DNA of 64,000 nucleotides. Origin: Tetranychus cinnabarinus (lineage: Eukaryota > Arthropoda > Arachnida > Trombidiformes > Tetranychidae). The DNA is taken from assembly GCA_022266195.1 (NCBI GenBank), contig WHVY01000001.1, positions 9,238,001 to 9,302,000 on the forward strand, given 5' to 3'. The notes under the pieces are model-generated. The model saw nothing but the letters and a program-made list of their open reading frames with translations, had not been told where the DNA came from and made no database searches. Made by a program: the position numbers and the translations under genes. Positions within the stretch are counted from its first letter, which is position 1; each line of letters begins with the position of its first letter. Shown piece by piece: positions 1 through 11,975 of this stretch.

Positions 1-3000
1 TCATTGATTTTAACGGCTCCAAGTATAGTTAAATGAGTGACTGAAGGTCCGATTGTCTTTTCATTTATTTCATCTTCATTTAATCCAATGTAAGCAATGA
101 GCTTTTTATCGCAACCATTAGGTGAGGTCTTTGATGATTCAGTTAATTTTTGTGACCACGTTGGAGATGCTTGTGATTCTGAAGTAGCTAAATCATTTTG
201 AACGTCATTTCCAGACACATCAGTTCCGTTTGATAAAAGTGAGTTCCAGAAATCAATATGCTTGGGATCAATTTTAGTACTTCCAGCACATTGAAGAATC
301 ATCATTTCATCGTTAACAGTTTTACCTGAAAGATTAAATTGAATAAATGTTAATAAACTTGAAAAATGGCCAAAAAATAAAGATATGTGTTGACTTACTA
401 GATGAAGTACTGAATCTGTCTAAAATTTCTGGCCAAAGTGAATCATACTCCTTGTTGCCAACCAATGTTTTAACAAATTCTGGATTAGTGTAACTGAATA
501 TTTCCTCCAAAGACTTCTTTTTGCTCGCTTCATCTCCACTTATTAGTTGATTGTCGTGGTAAAATGTTGCCGCAGTTACTTGTCCTGATTGAGTTCTCGT
601 ACAAACCGTTTTCCAGAAACATTTAGGTACTGGAAGAGCAGAGGTTGCCGGTGAATATATTTGTTGACTGCAAACACCATTGATGATGAATCCTGGTTGT
701 TTGGATGTTTCGAGGTACGCATGAATTGTATTTGAAAGTGAATGCCATGGGCCTTGGGAAATGTAAGGTTCTTGTGGAGCAGTGTTGACATAGTAGTTAG
801 TTAATCTACGAGCATCTGAATCGTGAATAAATGCACTTGGAGGAACTAAGTAACCTCTTGTGTAATTGCTCTGTTTATAGTTCATGTTGGAAAGTTGATT
901 TTGTTTCAACTGTGAACATGGTAGAGACACAACGGAATCATCGTCAGTTTCTTGAAGACGACCAAATTTGCTAGTTTCTTGTTTATCATTGACAGTAAAT
1001 TTGTATACTCCAAATAATGGCAACTTTTTATTCATATCGTACTTCACAATATAATTAAGCTTTTTCTCACCCGAACCAGGTTTGATCGTAGTGAACGGAA
1101 TCCAGGGAAGCTCTGAGCACATAGCATCATCAGGAACACACGAGACGTCTTTGGTATTCCAGGTTGGATTTGACCCGAGAGCTTCACAAACTAGCTTATC
1201 TTTAACTGCCTTGTAACCCGATTTACAAACAACCGTACAAGTGCTGTTGACTCTGGTTCCAGAACAGTTTGTTAAAGCCTTTTCTTCCCCATGAATAATG
1301 ACAGGAGTGTGTGTGCAAATTTCATCAGAGCGACATTTAATTTCCTTAACTGTTGATCCTTTGGTTATTTTACATGGTTTCCAATCATCGTCTGATTTAT
1401 CATCATGGGATCGAACCTTTCGAGCTGATGACTTGATCTGGCTTACAATATCTTCTTCAAGACGAGGATTTTGGGAAACGTCTTGAGCTCGTTTCAAAAA
1501 TCTTGAAAGTAAGATATTTTCAGTCGCATTAGTATCACTAATTCCCAGAGCTCCACTAAGAAGTTCCCGAACAGCAAAACCAGCTTCAGCGCCAGCTTCC
1601 AGAGGATTTTTATCTGAATTTTGATCAATTGCTGCATCATAAACTTGAGCTCCTCTTAAAGTCATTGCATAAATAGACCTTTTTGATCGTTCCTTTCGGT
1701 ATCCTTGCTCTTCACCTTCTTCCTCTAGATTTTCAATCATTCCCTCAAACTCAGGGCCATGAGGGATTAACACGTCATGATTATTTTCCTCTTCATCCCG
1801 TTGATTCAATTGTGATGATTTCTTGTTGTGAAATGGGTTAGCCTTTTGAAGATAATGTTCAGCTTTTTCCAATAAATTAGGTTCAGTTTGTTTCTTTGAC
1901 TTTTCCTTTTCAAAATAAGGTAAATTATCATTTGCTGAAGGCGCATTGATTCGTAAAGAACAGTGGTCATCTTTCTCGCCCAATTCAGGAACCAGATTAG
2001 TAGGAAGTGTTCGAACAAATAAGTCTGTGTCTTCTTTAAACACAAATCTTGGTTTACCAGTGAGCTCATCATCTTTCAATAAAATACATTCAATTGAATC
2101 TTGAACATCTGAATAAGTAACAGAAACAGCTGAACAATTATCCGTTTTTAGACAACTATCCAAACACTGTGCAGCTGATTGAGTACCAATAAGTTTTTCA
2201 CCTTTAGGAGCTAATAATGCGTTTGTCAATGTAAGTCCAGTTAGTCGTTTGTAAGCAAAATATTTTGGATCAGAAGGTAAATTGACGAGGAAAGAGATTG
2301 CTTCAATTTCTGGATTCTTCCAACTTCCAATCTTAGCAGCATCAGAGAAGACATAACAAACTTGACTTTCCTGTAAATAGGTGACTTTCATTGCATTTGG
2401 AAGACTCTTGACAACTTCTTGACAATCTTTCAGGGCAAAATTGTCGTATTTAGCAATTGGTTTGCCAGAGAAATAAATTCCTGGCAATTTAATGAAGTAT
2501 GATGAATTGGTCGGTATTTTAACTAAATATGTGTTGAAAGACGAGCTTTCATCGCTTGATAATGAATCTAAATTATTGTAAACATGACACTCTTTGGGAG
2601 ATCGTCCTTCAATTGCAATTGCTAGGCAGCCTTGAACATTGAGACACTCTTCGTAACATTCTTGATCCTCTCGAATAGCAAAAGACGTGATTGGTATGCT
2701 TGTGTTGAATTTTTTAGCTCCTAAAGATGAAAATCTCCAAGAATCGTCTTTATTGTGAATGCTTTTGTGTTGTAATGTAATTATTCCTCCTCCCGTCAAA
2801 GTTAAATGTTCACCATTCATTGAATCGTAAATTTTGCACAGTTGACTGGCAGAGTTGTAGCTTACAGCTTTACAATGATCACCAACATTGACACAGGCAC
2901 GAAGGCAACTAATTGAATCATCTGATGTGAACTGTCCCATGTCTTTTCCAACTGGCTCTGAGTTATCAGTGTATAACCATTGGTCTGCTATTAAAACTGA

Positions 3001-5592
3001 AGTGGGCTCTTTGATAACTGTTATATAATCAGAATCTGATCCAATGTTGCTTTCATGAACTGCTCCATAATAGAGTTTACAATGACCTTTGCCTTTATTG
3101 TAGGTGTAAGCGACACAACCTTGTGAATGGCAACGTCGGAAACAATCGGTTGCAATGTATTCAGGCAAGGTTTTGATTGCTTCATCAGGTTGCGATTTAA
3201 GAGTAACTTGGTTTAACTTGAGCCATCTCAATTTTTGGCATTTATCACAATCAGGCAGAGTTGTTTCATTACATGGAAGATTCGTCATCAAATCAGGCAT
3301 TGAGTAAGGATCATTTACGTACATATCATTCATCACCTGAGCAACTTCAGATTCATCAGGAAATCTTGGCTCAATATTGCTTGACTGGAAAGTTTGATAA
3401 TCATCTTCTTTTTGCTGTACATCACGAGGATCCTCTTTGATTGGATTTTGTCTGTTTTGATAGTTGTCTTGATTCAACCGATCATTATTGGTTTTACTTG
3501 GAGGTAATCTTTGTCCACCTTGATTTTGTCTTTGGTTACTTGGCACTGGTCTGAGTTCACCTTGTCGTCTATCTGGACGATAAACTGGTCTTGGGTTTGG
3601 ATTGGATCTCGCTTCAGGACGTTTGTCAGCATAAGGGGAAGTTGACGCATTAGGATCTCTCCATCTGTTATCATATGAACGCAATGGAGTTTCATATTGT
3701 GGTGCTTCAGTTGTTGTCGTTGTCAATTTTGGTCGATACCATTGTGTTTGTGTCGCTGGATCATCTCTATTTGAATCGGTGTTTCTCTCCGGTGAACCAT
3801 AAGCACTTCCATCTCTATCCTGCGAATTGTAAGGATTTCTGTTTCTCTGATTCCAAACATCTTCTTCTCTTCTATAAGGAGGTTCATTTTTATTCCAACG
3901 ATCATCTGGTTTGGTTCGTTTCGTTTGTTGTGATTGATTTAAATCATCTACATCTTTGTTTGTGTCTTTATTGTACTTTTGTGCTGGGTTTAGACGTTGG
4001 TTATCAAAGCGTTCATTTGGATTTTGATCTTGTCTACTTTTTGGGTTAATCCAACGGTTTTGTTCCCTTGGTTCATTAGTGCCTTGTTGAGGTTTACCTT
4101 GTTTACGCTCATTAGGATCGCGTGCAAGATCAGGAGAAGGCTCAATATTTTTAGAAAAAGAAGGAACTCGTTCGGGTTCCCAAGATTCCTTTTCCTGTAC
4201 TTTGTTTCTTCGATCATCTGGTCTTGGTGTATTGACTCGATTATCTCGATCTTGGTTTCGTGAGTTCGGTGAAGGACGATAAACTATTGGACTATCAGGT
4301 AAACTTGAAGTTGCTTCGCCTTGAGATGGATTTTGATATCTATTTCTTGAGTTTGTTTGATCTCTGTTGTAAGGATTATAACCTTGAGACTTTGGACCAT
4401 TGAAAGGATCTTGTGTTTGGTACGGTTTATCAACTGTTGGCTGGTTACGACCTGCTACAGGCTTTTGCCATGTTTCGATATTAGCTGAGCTTGGCGATGT
4501 TGGTGAATATGGATCATCATACACTTTGTTCCCATTTTCTGAATCTAAAGGTGCTTTAGATGTCATTTCATTCCAGTCAACTGATGAATCTTTTCGAGGA
4601 GTTGGTACTTTCCATGGATGCTTACCATCAGACTCAATAGATTTGGGTTCATTTTCAGTATTTGGTTTACCTCTTACCCTAAATGAGCGTTCATCTAACT
4701 TGTCATCATTATCATCATCATATCTCGCATTCGGCTGGGGATTATAAGGTTTATTTTGATTACCTCTAACTCCTTGTCTGTTATCTGGATTTCTGTTGGC
4801 AGAATTTCTTTCTTCCCATGGATTTGGTCTCTCATTCACAAGTTTCTTTTGATTACCTTGTTGTTGATCTTCATTTCCACGATTACTATCAAAACCAGGA
4901 TTTCTAGGTCTACTTGTTGTTCCATAAGGTTGATTTTGCTCCTCTGGTCTCACTTCATTACGAACACCTTGTCTTCCTGAACTTGGATAACCTGAGTTCC
5001 AAGTCTCTATTTTACTCTCAGAACTGCTACTCGGTCCAACATCATAATTCCCTGTTGATTCACGTTGTCCATTTTGACTGGATGAACCACCATTTACACC
5101 AACATCAGACCCTCGATAGGCACCAGTGTCCCATGGATTGTTTTGATTAGACGCTGGCTTCACATTTCTTTCAGGAACAACTTGCCTATTTTGATTGTAG
5201 TAATCATTGTCATAAGGATAATTTGGTTGAGGAGGATTTGGCTGTTGATAACCAGTTTGCTGGTTTTTGTATCTACCCGACTCTGGATTACATCCTACAG
5301 ACGATGGCCAGTCACAGTTATTTGTTGATGGGTTAAATACTGTCCCAGGTCCACATGTAAAGCTAAACTTTTGTCCATGAGAACATCGATAGAAGACTTC
5401 ACAATTGTTTGGATCAGGAAGAAAATTATCCGTCGCTTCAGCTATTCACAAATAAAGGTAAAATAAATTAGTTAAGCTCATAACCCTTTGTCAGCTGTTA
5501 GGTGAAAAGTAAATAAACTTACGTGGACAGACAAAGTCTCCTATGGTTTGTTTAAACGATAGGAATAATAAGCATAAAATAATTAATTTCAT
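1..5592 (-). CDS. Secreted chitin-binding/PAN/sushi protein with degenerate NUC nuclease domain (3' end off window)
   Basis: Three exons are visible: 5592-5523, 5441-399 and 325 to beyond base 1. Introns are 81 and 73 bp, GT-AG, and the frame is kept across both junctions, giving at least 1,812 residues. The order is a signal peptide (MKLIILCLLFLSFKQTIG), then a type-2 chitin-binding (peritrophin-A) domain with six Cys (FYRC, CGPGT, FNPSTNNCDW), then about 600 residues of Asn/Gln/Arg/Pro-rich linker. About five PAN/apple-like Cys modules follow (CFRRCHSQGC near base 3150, CLRAC near 2905, CYEEC near 2660, one near 2430, CLDSC near 2170). Next come an acidic/basic stretch with a furin-like RSKR site near base 1690, a sushi-like module (bases 1290-1120), and a DNA/RNA non-specific nuclease-like domain (RGYLVPPSAF, YVNTAPQEPY, FWKTVCT). 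The usual RGH catalytic His is Tyr here, and the metal-binding Asn before G-x-W is not evident, so it is probably a pseudoenzyme. Likely extracellular, on cuticle or peritrophic chitin (inference). Confidence 0.85.
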
Positions 5593-5795
5593 TTTCACTT
5601 GTTATTAATCAATCACTATTTTTCATGGTAATAATCCTAAATGGATATTCTAGTCAATAAAGTGTTGATTTGAACTTGAAACTATACGGTTAGATGCAGA
5701 CGATGTGTTTACCACTATTTATAAAGTAGCTTTCCATTATTATGGACAATTTGAGTGTTTAGATTGTTGATATTTTCAATTGCTTCAAATCTTAT
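5593..5795. other. Upstream region of the chitin-binding gene
   Basis: AT-rich, no coding signal. It should hold the promoter and 5' UTR of the minus-strand gene starting at 5592. I see no distinctive core motif. Confidence 0.4.
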
Positions 5796-6050
5796 CTTAT
5801 TTATTAAGTTGTTCAATTTAATGCAATTAGCAATCATTGATGACATTACTTTGATTTAAGGTGATATTATTAATTGATTAACTATGTCAAGAACTATAAG
5901 CATCTTGTTTATTTTTCATTCATTTTCACTGTTCAATGGATCTTATTTTTAACAATAACTGTCCTTGCATTCAAAGTTTTTTACTGATATACATGAATAT
6001 AATTCAACTACAACAACATCTTATTAACTTGATTACTAGATGAAAGGAAT
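5796..6050. repeat. Dispersed repeat R1, copy 1
   Basis: A roughly 250-bp AT-rich non-coding sequence (contains GTTGTTCAATTTAATGCAAT and GGTGATATTATTAATTGATT) that recurs in the same orientation at 11692-11975 and 20145-20360. The three copies punctuate the lipase-fragment block and appear to mark boundaries of its larger duplicated units. Confidence 0.75.
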
Positions 6051-6480
6051 AAATATGTTTACTCGATTTGGAGGACAAATTAGAGATACAAATTGACACA
6101 TGAATATCATTTCAACATTGCTCTTACCTGTTGAAAGGTGATGTGAAATGCAAAGAAATGTTGAAACAATTGTATTTTTATAAACACAAAACTTGAAGAT
6201 ATCAGTTGCAAGGCCTAGAAAAGTCACATTTCAAGAACATTTGATTATCTCGATAATTGAAACAACATTGATTAACACGTTAGTATCAGAAGTATGAGAA
6301 AATATTATTAGACTTACTTTTACTTTTCAATTTCTGGATTTTGAACAATTTCCAGCTTTTCTCTGGTTCTTTTAAACGAGAAACATAGGAAAGTTTCATT
6401 AAAGTCAATAGTAAGAGATGCGAACTCTACATTTTCTCAGTAACCTAAATTTAGAGAAGACTGAAAATTTTAATGCTCAT
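6051..6480. other. Non-coding sequence at the left edge of the lipase block
   Basis: No gene recognised. Bases around 6305-6400 are similar to 12177-12275 (shared text TTTTCTCTGGTTCTTTTAAACG), so this is part of the same duplicated material as the lipase debris to the right. Confidence 0.4.
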
Positions 6481-6500
6481 GCAGCTTTTTTGTGGAATCA

Positions 6501-6540
6501 CCTAGACTGTGCCCAATCAGGTGTATCAGAATCATCATGT
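6501..6540 (-). pseudogene. Solo inverted lipase GHSLG arm
   Basis: On the minus strand this reads the oxyanion/nucleophile-elbow segment of a pancreatic-type lipase (HLIGHSLG-like). It matches the second arm of the hairpins at 9316, 10625, 16285 and others, including the flanking text AGAATCATCAT, but the plus-strand first arm is missing here. It is one of two solo arms; the other is at 19041. Confidence 0.6.
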
Positions 6541-6568
6541 GCTTGAAAAACTTTGGATTGACGATGAA

Positions 6569-6650
6569 CCGCAGATGAGCAATCATTGACGAAATCGGGT
6601 TCGGAGTTGAAACTTTGGTCTCTTTTCGTACAGTTGAGGCACCATATTTT
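6569..6650 (+). repeat. Dispersed GTTGAAACTTTGG repeat, copy 1
   Basis: Short non-coding repeat (GCAGATGAGCAATCATTGAC, then GTTGAAACTTTGG and CTTTTCGTACAGTTGA). Related copies lie at 9956-10018, 16958-17064 and 17178-17275. The core GTTCGAAGTTGAAACTTTG also occurs at the outer end of the inverted-repeat element at 63018-64000. Confidence 0.6.
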
Positions 6651-6839
6651 CATCTAACTCTTTATCGAGTTATCTATAAAGTTGTCAAGTGTGAAAACAT
6701 CATAACAATAATGAATATCATATTTTTTCGTAAAACAGTTCGATTAGATGTCGATTTACCACTTTTTTGGAAGCCCTCCCATGATCAGATTCCTCTTTAC
6801 TCGAAAGACAATTTTATATATCCTCCTATTTTTTCATTC

Positions 6840-7206
6840 ATTTCCAGATTATTTACATTTGCAGATCCTTATAAGTCAATTAATTTTAAATACTTTTGCG
6901 GAGTAGACTGGTCAAATGGGTCTTAAACAATCAATCATTTCGCCAATCTACTGCAAAGAAGTATTCAAAAATTGTAGAAATTTCTGGCTTGAAATTTTCA
7001 GATGTACACCTAATTGGCCACAGTTTCAGAAAAATTAAGCCTGAAAATTTCTTCAGTGAAATCATTCAAACTCTTGTGATTTGAGGACTTTGGATTGAAG
7101 GTGCTCCAAGTGACATTGATTTTTATCCCAATGGTGACTATGAACATATGGCTTTGCATTCCAAGCATTTGGTCGATGAATGAATTTCAATTGCTTCTGT
7201 CAAAAG
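6840..7206 (+). pseudogene. Pancreatic-type lipase fragment A
   Basis: Plus-strand pieces of a PF00151 lipase lie in the right order but in different frames. VDWSNGS (6900-6924) matches the conserved DWS.G segment. DVHLIGHS (about 7001-7025) matches the nucleophile elbow, but the following LG is lost. GLWIEGASSDIDFYPNGDYE (about 7082-7143) matches the C-terminal side of the catalytic domain. A TGA at about 7180 and frame changes show it is broken. The last piece is repeated at 16600-16722 and 19378-19505. Confidence 0.75.
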
Positions 7207-7794
7207 GTAAATACTAGTCGTAGTCGAATATAACAATCAAAATTTCCAATTATCGTTAATCATTTCAATTCTTTACAGCCTTTTACTTCTCTTACCGGGT
7301 AATTGAAAGCCATGCTGTGATGAGCCATTCCAGAGACTAAATTTATAAATAACTTAACAACTGGACAATCGACAATCATGTAAGTTTACCATAACAAATT
7401 TGCGAAATAACTAGCTAGTTAATTTTTCTAGCATCCACGATATTCAGCGAATTGGATAAATGACCACTGAACTTAATCCAGTTATTCTACCAATCTTCTG
7501 CATAACCAGATACATGAGCAATATACTTATGAGTCAGTACAAGAATAATAAGAAATCATGTGGATGAAGGATTTGGAATTGAAGATGCTTCAGATTGCAT
7601 TGATTTCTATCCGAATGTATCCCCTATGAAAATCATTGGGGTAGAAATCAATTGAATCTAAAGTTATCAATTAATGCTTATCAATCCTGAACAGTTGACT
7701 GAGGACCAAGGATTAAGGTCTTAGACCATCAATTTTTATTAGCTAGGGCATCTCGTGTTATTGGTGCTCAATTTTTCACAAAACTAAAGAAATT
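7207..7794. other. Non-coding spacer within the lipase block
   Basis: AT-rich. Short remnants of the GLGIEDAS-DFYPN type sequence occur near 7560-7640 with frame breaks. Nothing else recognised. Confidence 0.4.
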
Positions 7795-8270
7795 GCGGGC
7801 TTGAAATTTCCAAATGTACACCTAATTGGCTATTGTTTGAAAGTTTCTTCAGTGAAATCGTCAGAATCATGCTGTTGGAGGACTTGGGATTGGAGATGTT
7901 TAAGTGCCATTTGTTTTTACCCAAACGGTGATTATCAGGTTAAACTAACCGATTTTTTATAACCCCCGTTCGGGTAAAAGTCAATGTCATTTAAAGTTGA
8001 CTCCTCAATTAATGCAATCCTGAATAGCTGACTGAAAATTGCCAAATGTTGGTTATCAATGGTCAAATTATGAGGATCTCGAGAAGGAAAAACGAACTGG
8101 TTGTCTGGTGTGTAGATCAAATTCACCAAATTTAATATGAAACATTTAATCGCTTTTTTCAAAATCCATCCATTCCTACCACTGGTTCACAAGCTCCATT
8201 TCGTAAGTTTTGTTCATCGTTTTCTTTGCTTATGTTTAACATTCATTTCTTGGTTATCGTTCTCGGTAAG
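7795..8270 (+). pseudogene. Lipase fragment B with inverted FYPNG pair
   Basis: Plus strand: a decayed HLIG-like piece (about 7815-7840) followed by SAICFYPNGDYQ-like text (7907-7937). Minus strand, directly downstream: TLNDIDFYPNGGY and upstream lipase residues (8060-7958). The two FYPNG copies face each other across about 20 bp (arms 7907-7937 and 7958-7986). Plus-strand NYEDLEKGK near 8075 matches the C-terminal Cys-rich lipase segment. No complete reading frame remains. Confidence 0.65.
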
Positions 8271-8804
8271 AGCAAGGTTTTACGGACTAAAGAGAGACAA
8301 CATAGGACATTTAATTTTAGATCAGATCAAGTGATCTTTTAAAATTAAATCCAAGGTTTTTAATGTGGATCATGTCAAGTACTGTCATTATGAGTCATAT
8401 ATAAAAATCATAAATTTACTTGCCATATCAGTGAATGATTAGTGATGAGATTTCTTTAGAGTTGTAAAAGGGTTTGACTCTCTGTATGTTGTAATGCTTG
8501 AATGTGGCGAGTAAGCCGTGGAGCGAAATTGAATAAACAGCTCATTGAATTTTTTTTGAAACTGGTCCTGATTCAGGTCAAGCTTTTCAGTAGTAAATCA
8601 ATGTTCTCAATCAAAGAGTAAATAAAGGTAATTTTCAAATTAGATTAAATTGTTGATTGGAGTTCGTAATTTACTTTTTGCTTATTCTTCAGGTATACTA
8701 TTTATACTATTATACCACTTTTTTTAGGAAAGCCATTGTTTTGTGAAAAGTATATTGCACTAATACCAGTGCAGCACATTAATACAACAGAACTGGTATA
8801 AGTT
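8271..8804. other. Duplicated non-coding spacer
   Basis: Bases 8418-8517 are repeated at 8805-8900 and 13570-13665 (ATATCAGTGAATGATTAGTG and GTTGTAAAAGGGTTT). The 8280-8370 part resembles 15640-15690. No gene seen. Confidence 0.5.
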
Positions 8805-9258
8805 TGCCATATCAGTAAATAATTAGTGATGATATTTCTTTAGAGTTGTAAAAGGGTTTGACTCTCTGTATATTGAAAAGCTTGAATGTGGTGAGTTTAC
8901 AGGGAACCCATTTATTGCACACTCTTTCACAACTTCACTTGTCGAAAATCAGATTTTGACCTTACTTTGATCCCAAAGGGGGAACATGATAACATGGACA
9001 TTCATCAGTAACAAACTGCCAATTTTCAGTCAGCTATTCAGGATTCATAAGCCTCGATCTTGGAGTGGAATTGAATAAACAGCGCATTGAAATTTGGCGA
9101 AACTAGTCGTGGTTCAGGTCAAGCTTTTCAGCAGCAACGCAATGTTCTCAATCAAGGAGTAATTAAAGGTAATTTTAAAATTAGATTAAATTGTTGATTG
9201 GAGTTCGTAATTTACTTTTTGCCTATTTTTCAGGTATTACTATTTATACTATTATTTT

Positions 9259-9560
9259 TTCAAGGTGTGGCAAACACTCGTGTTGTTGGTCCCTCTCTGG
9301 CTCAATTCATAAAAAATTGATCGGACATAGTCTAGGTGCACATATTGCAGGATAAAGAATTTTTATACCTTACCCTGCAATGTGGGCACCCAGACTGTGG
9401 CCAATGAGGTGTATCAGGATCATGATAAATCATGTGGTTTAATGACTAAGGATTGGAGATACACAAAGTGACATTGATAAGTATCCCAATGGTGTCTTGA
9501 ACAACCTGCTTGGGGAAACTAAAGAATGTTCAATCATCAAGTGATTAAAGGTAATTTAAT
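9259..9560 (+). pseudogene. Lipase fragment C with GHSLG hairpin
   Basis: Contains a decayed FQGVANTRVV-like exon end (9265-9300), then the inverted GHSLG pair: arm 1 at 9316-9351 and arm 2 at 9374-9407. A GLGIGD/FYPNG-like tail follows (9440-9500). Both arms read GGT-GC at the Gly-Ala codons. Frames are broken throughout. Confidence 0.7.
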
Positions 9561-9955
9561 TTAATTGAATAAGTGATTGAACAGCTGATCACATAGATTT
9601 AAAGCATCAAAAGTAATGCTTGTTAAGACTTACTGTTCGACATTGAACATAACAAAATCTCAATGGAAAACTGAAAAACAAAATTCAGATTTTATTCTTC
9701 GTCTTCGTTCCATTTGTAGGACCAGAATTTGATATTGATTAGATGTTAATATTGAATTGATTGAATATTATTTATCATTCTTTTTTTAAAAGCATAACGT
9801 GAATAGCTTTCAGTCTATTAGCCATTTCAGCCTTGTTGGACTTATCATCAGTTGACAATGGAAGGTTCAAAAATCGAGAAGAAAGCACTGATTCGATGAG
9901 ATTTGATATTTAATGGACCATCTTCATAAGAGAAAGAAGACCTTCTCACGCAAAA

Positions 9956-10018
9956 TTTCGCAGACGAAATTGGATTCGACGTTGAAACTTTGGTCTCTTT
10001 TCGTATAGTTGAGGCATT
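9956..10018 (+). repeat. Dispersed GTTGAAACTTTGG repeat, copy 2
   Basis: Contains TTCGCAGACGAAATTGGATT followed by GTTGAAACTTTGG and CTTTTCGTATAGTTGAG. It is the same family as 6569-6650. Confidence 0.55.
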
Positions 10019-10186
10019 AATAGTTAATAAGATATGAAGTCTTCTCAAGCTTTCATCATTTTAACTGTTAACCAGTAGACTTTTGGCAAACAAATAAAGT
10101 AAGTTACTTATATCTTAAGTCGTTTAAAGTTTTTTCGTAAATATTTTGTTGACTTTTATTAATTTAGACTCTTTCGATGCATTCTA

Positions 10187-10610
10187 TTGATTTTCAGTAT
10201 GGATAATATCCACATGTTATTCACATCTATTAATAGAAACATGGAGATCATAAGAATTTGCAAATCCTTCAGTCTTAAACAATCAACTGTTTCCAAGCTG
10301 CGACAAATTTCCAAATGTACACCTAATTGGCTATTGCTGTTGGAGGATTGGAGATGTTTAAGTGCCATTTGTTTTTACCCTAACGGTGATTATCAGGTTA
10401 AACTAAACGATTGTTCATAACCGCCGTTAGGGTAAAAGTCAATGTCACTTAAAGTTGACTCCTCAATTAATGCAATCCTGAACAGCTGACTGAAAAGCGT
10501 CAATTGTTGCTTATCATTGTCCAAATTATGAGGATCTCGAAAAGGGAAAGCGAACTGGTTGTCTGGTGCGTAGATCAAATTCACTAAATTTAATTGAAGA
10601 AATTTCACCG
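10187..10610 (+). pseudogene. Lipase fragment D with inverted FYPNG pair
   Basis: Plus strand carries a piece recurring at 10930 and 17528 (MEIIRICKS, SLKQSTVS) and a decayed VHLIG copy. An inverted pair follows: arm 1 at 10364-10394 (FYPNGDYQ on plus) and arm 2 at 10416-10444 (DIDFYPNGGYEQ on minus). Both arms share the variant ACCCTAACGG, which the other FYPNG pairs lack. The minus strand also reads upstream lipase-like residues to about 10590. Confidence 0.65.
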
Positions 10611-10760
10611 AAGAAATTTTCGAATGTACACTTGATTGGACACAGTCTAGGCACGCATGTAGCAGATGAAAGTATTTTTACACTTTTGTTCTGCATAACC
10701 AGCTAAATGCGCACCTAGACTGTGTCCAATCAGGTGTATCAGAATCATCAGAAAAATTTT
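10611..10760. repeat. Hairpin: inverted pair of lipase GHSLG motif
   Basis: Arm 1 (10625-10659) reads VHLIGHSLG on plus; arm 2 (10705-10740) reads IHLIGHSLG on minus. The spacer between them carries the complementary remnants CAGATGA and TTCTGCATAACCA, so the foldback nearly closes the loop. It is one of eight such structures between 9.3 and 20.6 kb. Confidence 0.8.
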
Positions 10761-10929
10761 ATTCAACAGTAATTGTAAGTAATTTATTGTAAGTCGTTTG
10801 CAGTTTTTGATTAAATATTTTTCTAAACTTTATTCATTTAGGCTCTTTCGATAAATGATATTGATTTTCAGTTGTAAATAATTTATTTGTTCATCGCTCC
10901 TAGTATTATATACTTCTAATAGTATGAAT

Positions 10930-11480
10930 TATTTCCATATTATTCGCTTCTATTAATACTAACATGGAGATTATTCGTATTTGCAAATCCTTAAGTCTTA
11001 AACAATCAACTGTTTCCAGCTGCGACAAATTTCCAAATGTACAACTTATTGGCTATAGTTTGAAAAAATCTTCAATGAAATCATCAGAGATCATGTCGTT
11101 GGAGGACTCTGGATTAAAGATATTCAAGTGCCATTTGCTTTTATCTCAATGGGGGTTATCGAGTTAAACTAAACGATTGTTTATAACCTCCGTTCATATA
11201 AAAGTTAATGTCATTTAAAGTTGACTCCTCAATTAATTCAATCCTGAATAGCTGACTGAAAATTGTCAATTGTTGGTTATCAATGTCCAAAGTATGAGGA
11301 TCTTGGAAAGGGAATGTGTGCTGATTGTCGGGGGAGTAGATCACTTTCACCAAAATATGAAATATTTCATCACTTTTTGGCGAAATCGATCCATTCCTAC
11401 AAACTGGTTCACAAACTTCATTTCGTAAGTTTTGTTCATCGTTTTCTTTGCTTATGTTTAACATTCATTTCTTGGTTATC
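10930..11480 (+). pseudogene. Lipase fragment E with inverted FYPNG pair
   Basis: Plus strand: MEIIRICKS and SLKQSTVSSCDKFPN (10963-11040), a decayed HLIGHS copy, then a FYPNG-like arm (about 11130-11160). The minus-strand copy is TLNDINFYMNGGY (arm about 11185-11213). Further right the plus strand reads GYQCPKYEDLGKGMCADC (about 11275-11330), a good match to the C-terminal Cys-rich segment of pancreatic-type lipases. Frame changes separate all pieces. Confidence 0.7.
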
Positions 11481-11691
11481 GTTTTCGGTAAAATTAAGGT
11501 TTTACTGACTAAGGGCATGAAACATTTAGATCCAATCAGGTTAATCTTTTAAAATTAAATCTAAGGTTTATAATGATGATTGGAGTTATTGTTAGTGCAG
11601 CCTACCTATTGCAGCGAATCCATAGAAACTGAAAGAGAAAAAGGAAATTTTGATTGTCCATTAATTTAAGATAAAAAACAATTAATTCGTT
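11481..11691. other. Duplicated non-coding spacer
   Basis: Matches 19950-20145 closely (AAATTAAATCTAAGGTTTAT, GGAAATTTTGATT). No coding signal. Confidence 0.5.
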
Positions 11692-11975
11692 AATTTATTG
11701 AGTTGTTCAATTTAATGCAATTAACAATCATTGATTGATGACATCACTTTGACTTAAGGTGATATTATTAATTGATTAACCATGTAAAGAACTATGAGCA
11801 TCTTGTTTATTTTCCATTCATTTCACTATTCCATCAATCTCTTTTTTAACAATAACTGCCCAAATATCCAATGACAAAGTTTTACTGGTAAACACAAATA
11901 CGTATAAACATAAGTATGCACATAATTCAACTACAACATCTTATAAACTTGGACACTAGATCAAAGGAATAACTA
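11692..11975. repeat. Dispersed repeat R1, copy 2
   Basis: Same sequence as 5796-6050 and 20145-20360, same orientation. Confidence 0.75.

Larger units (their letters stand above)
8805..10050. repeat. Long direct repeat, copy 1 (partner 13570-14735)
   Basis: About 1.2 kb that is near-identical by eye to 13570-14735. Both copies contain the same decayed minus-strand lipase C-terminal piece, a hairpin-forming GHSLG pair, the FYPNG tail and a GAAGGTTCAAAAATC segment. The last 450 bp also match 12300-12740. This shows recent local duplication within the lipase block. Confidence 0.7.

Noticed and set aside
576..5328. Many open frames on both strands overlapping the large minus-strand gene at 1-5592
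   Set aside because: They are antisense or frame shadows of a low-complexity coding exon; none has a domain or splice context.
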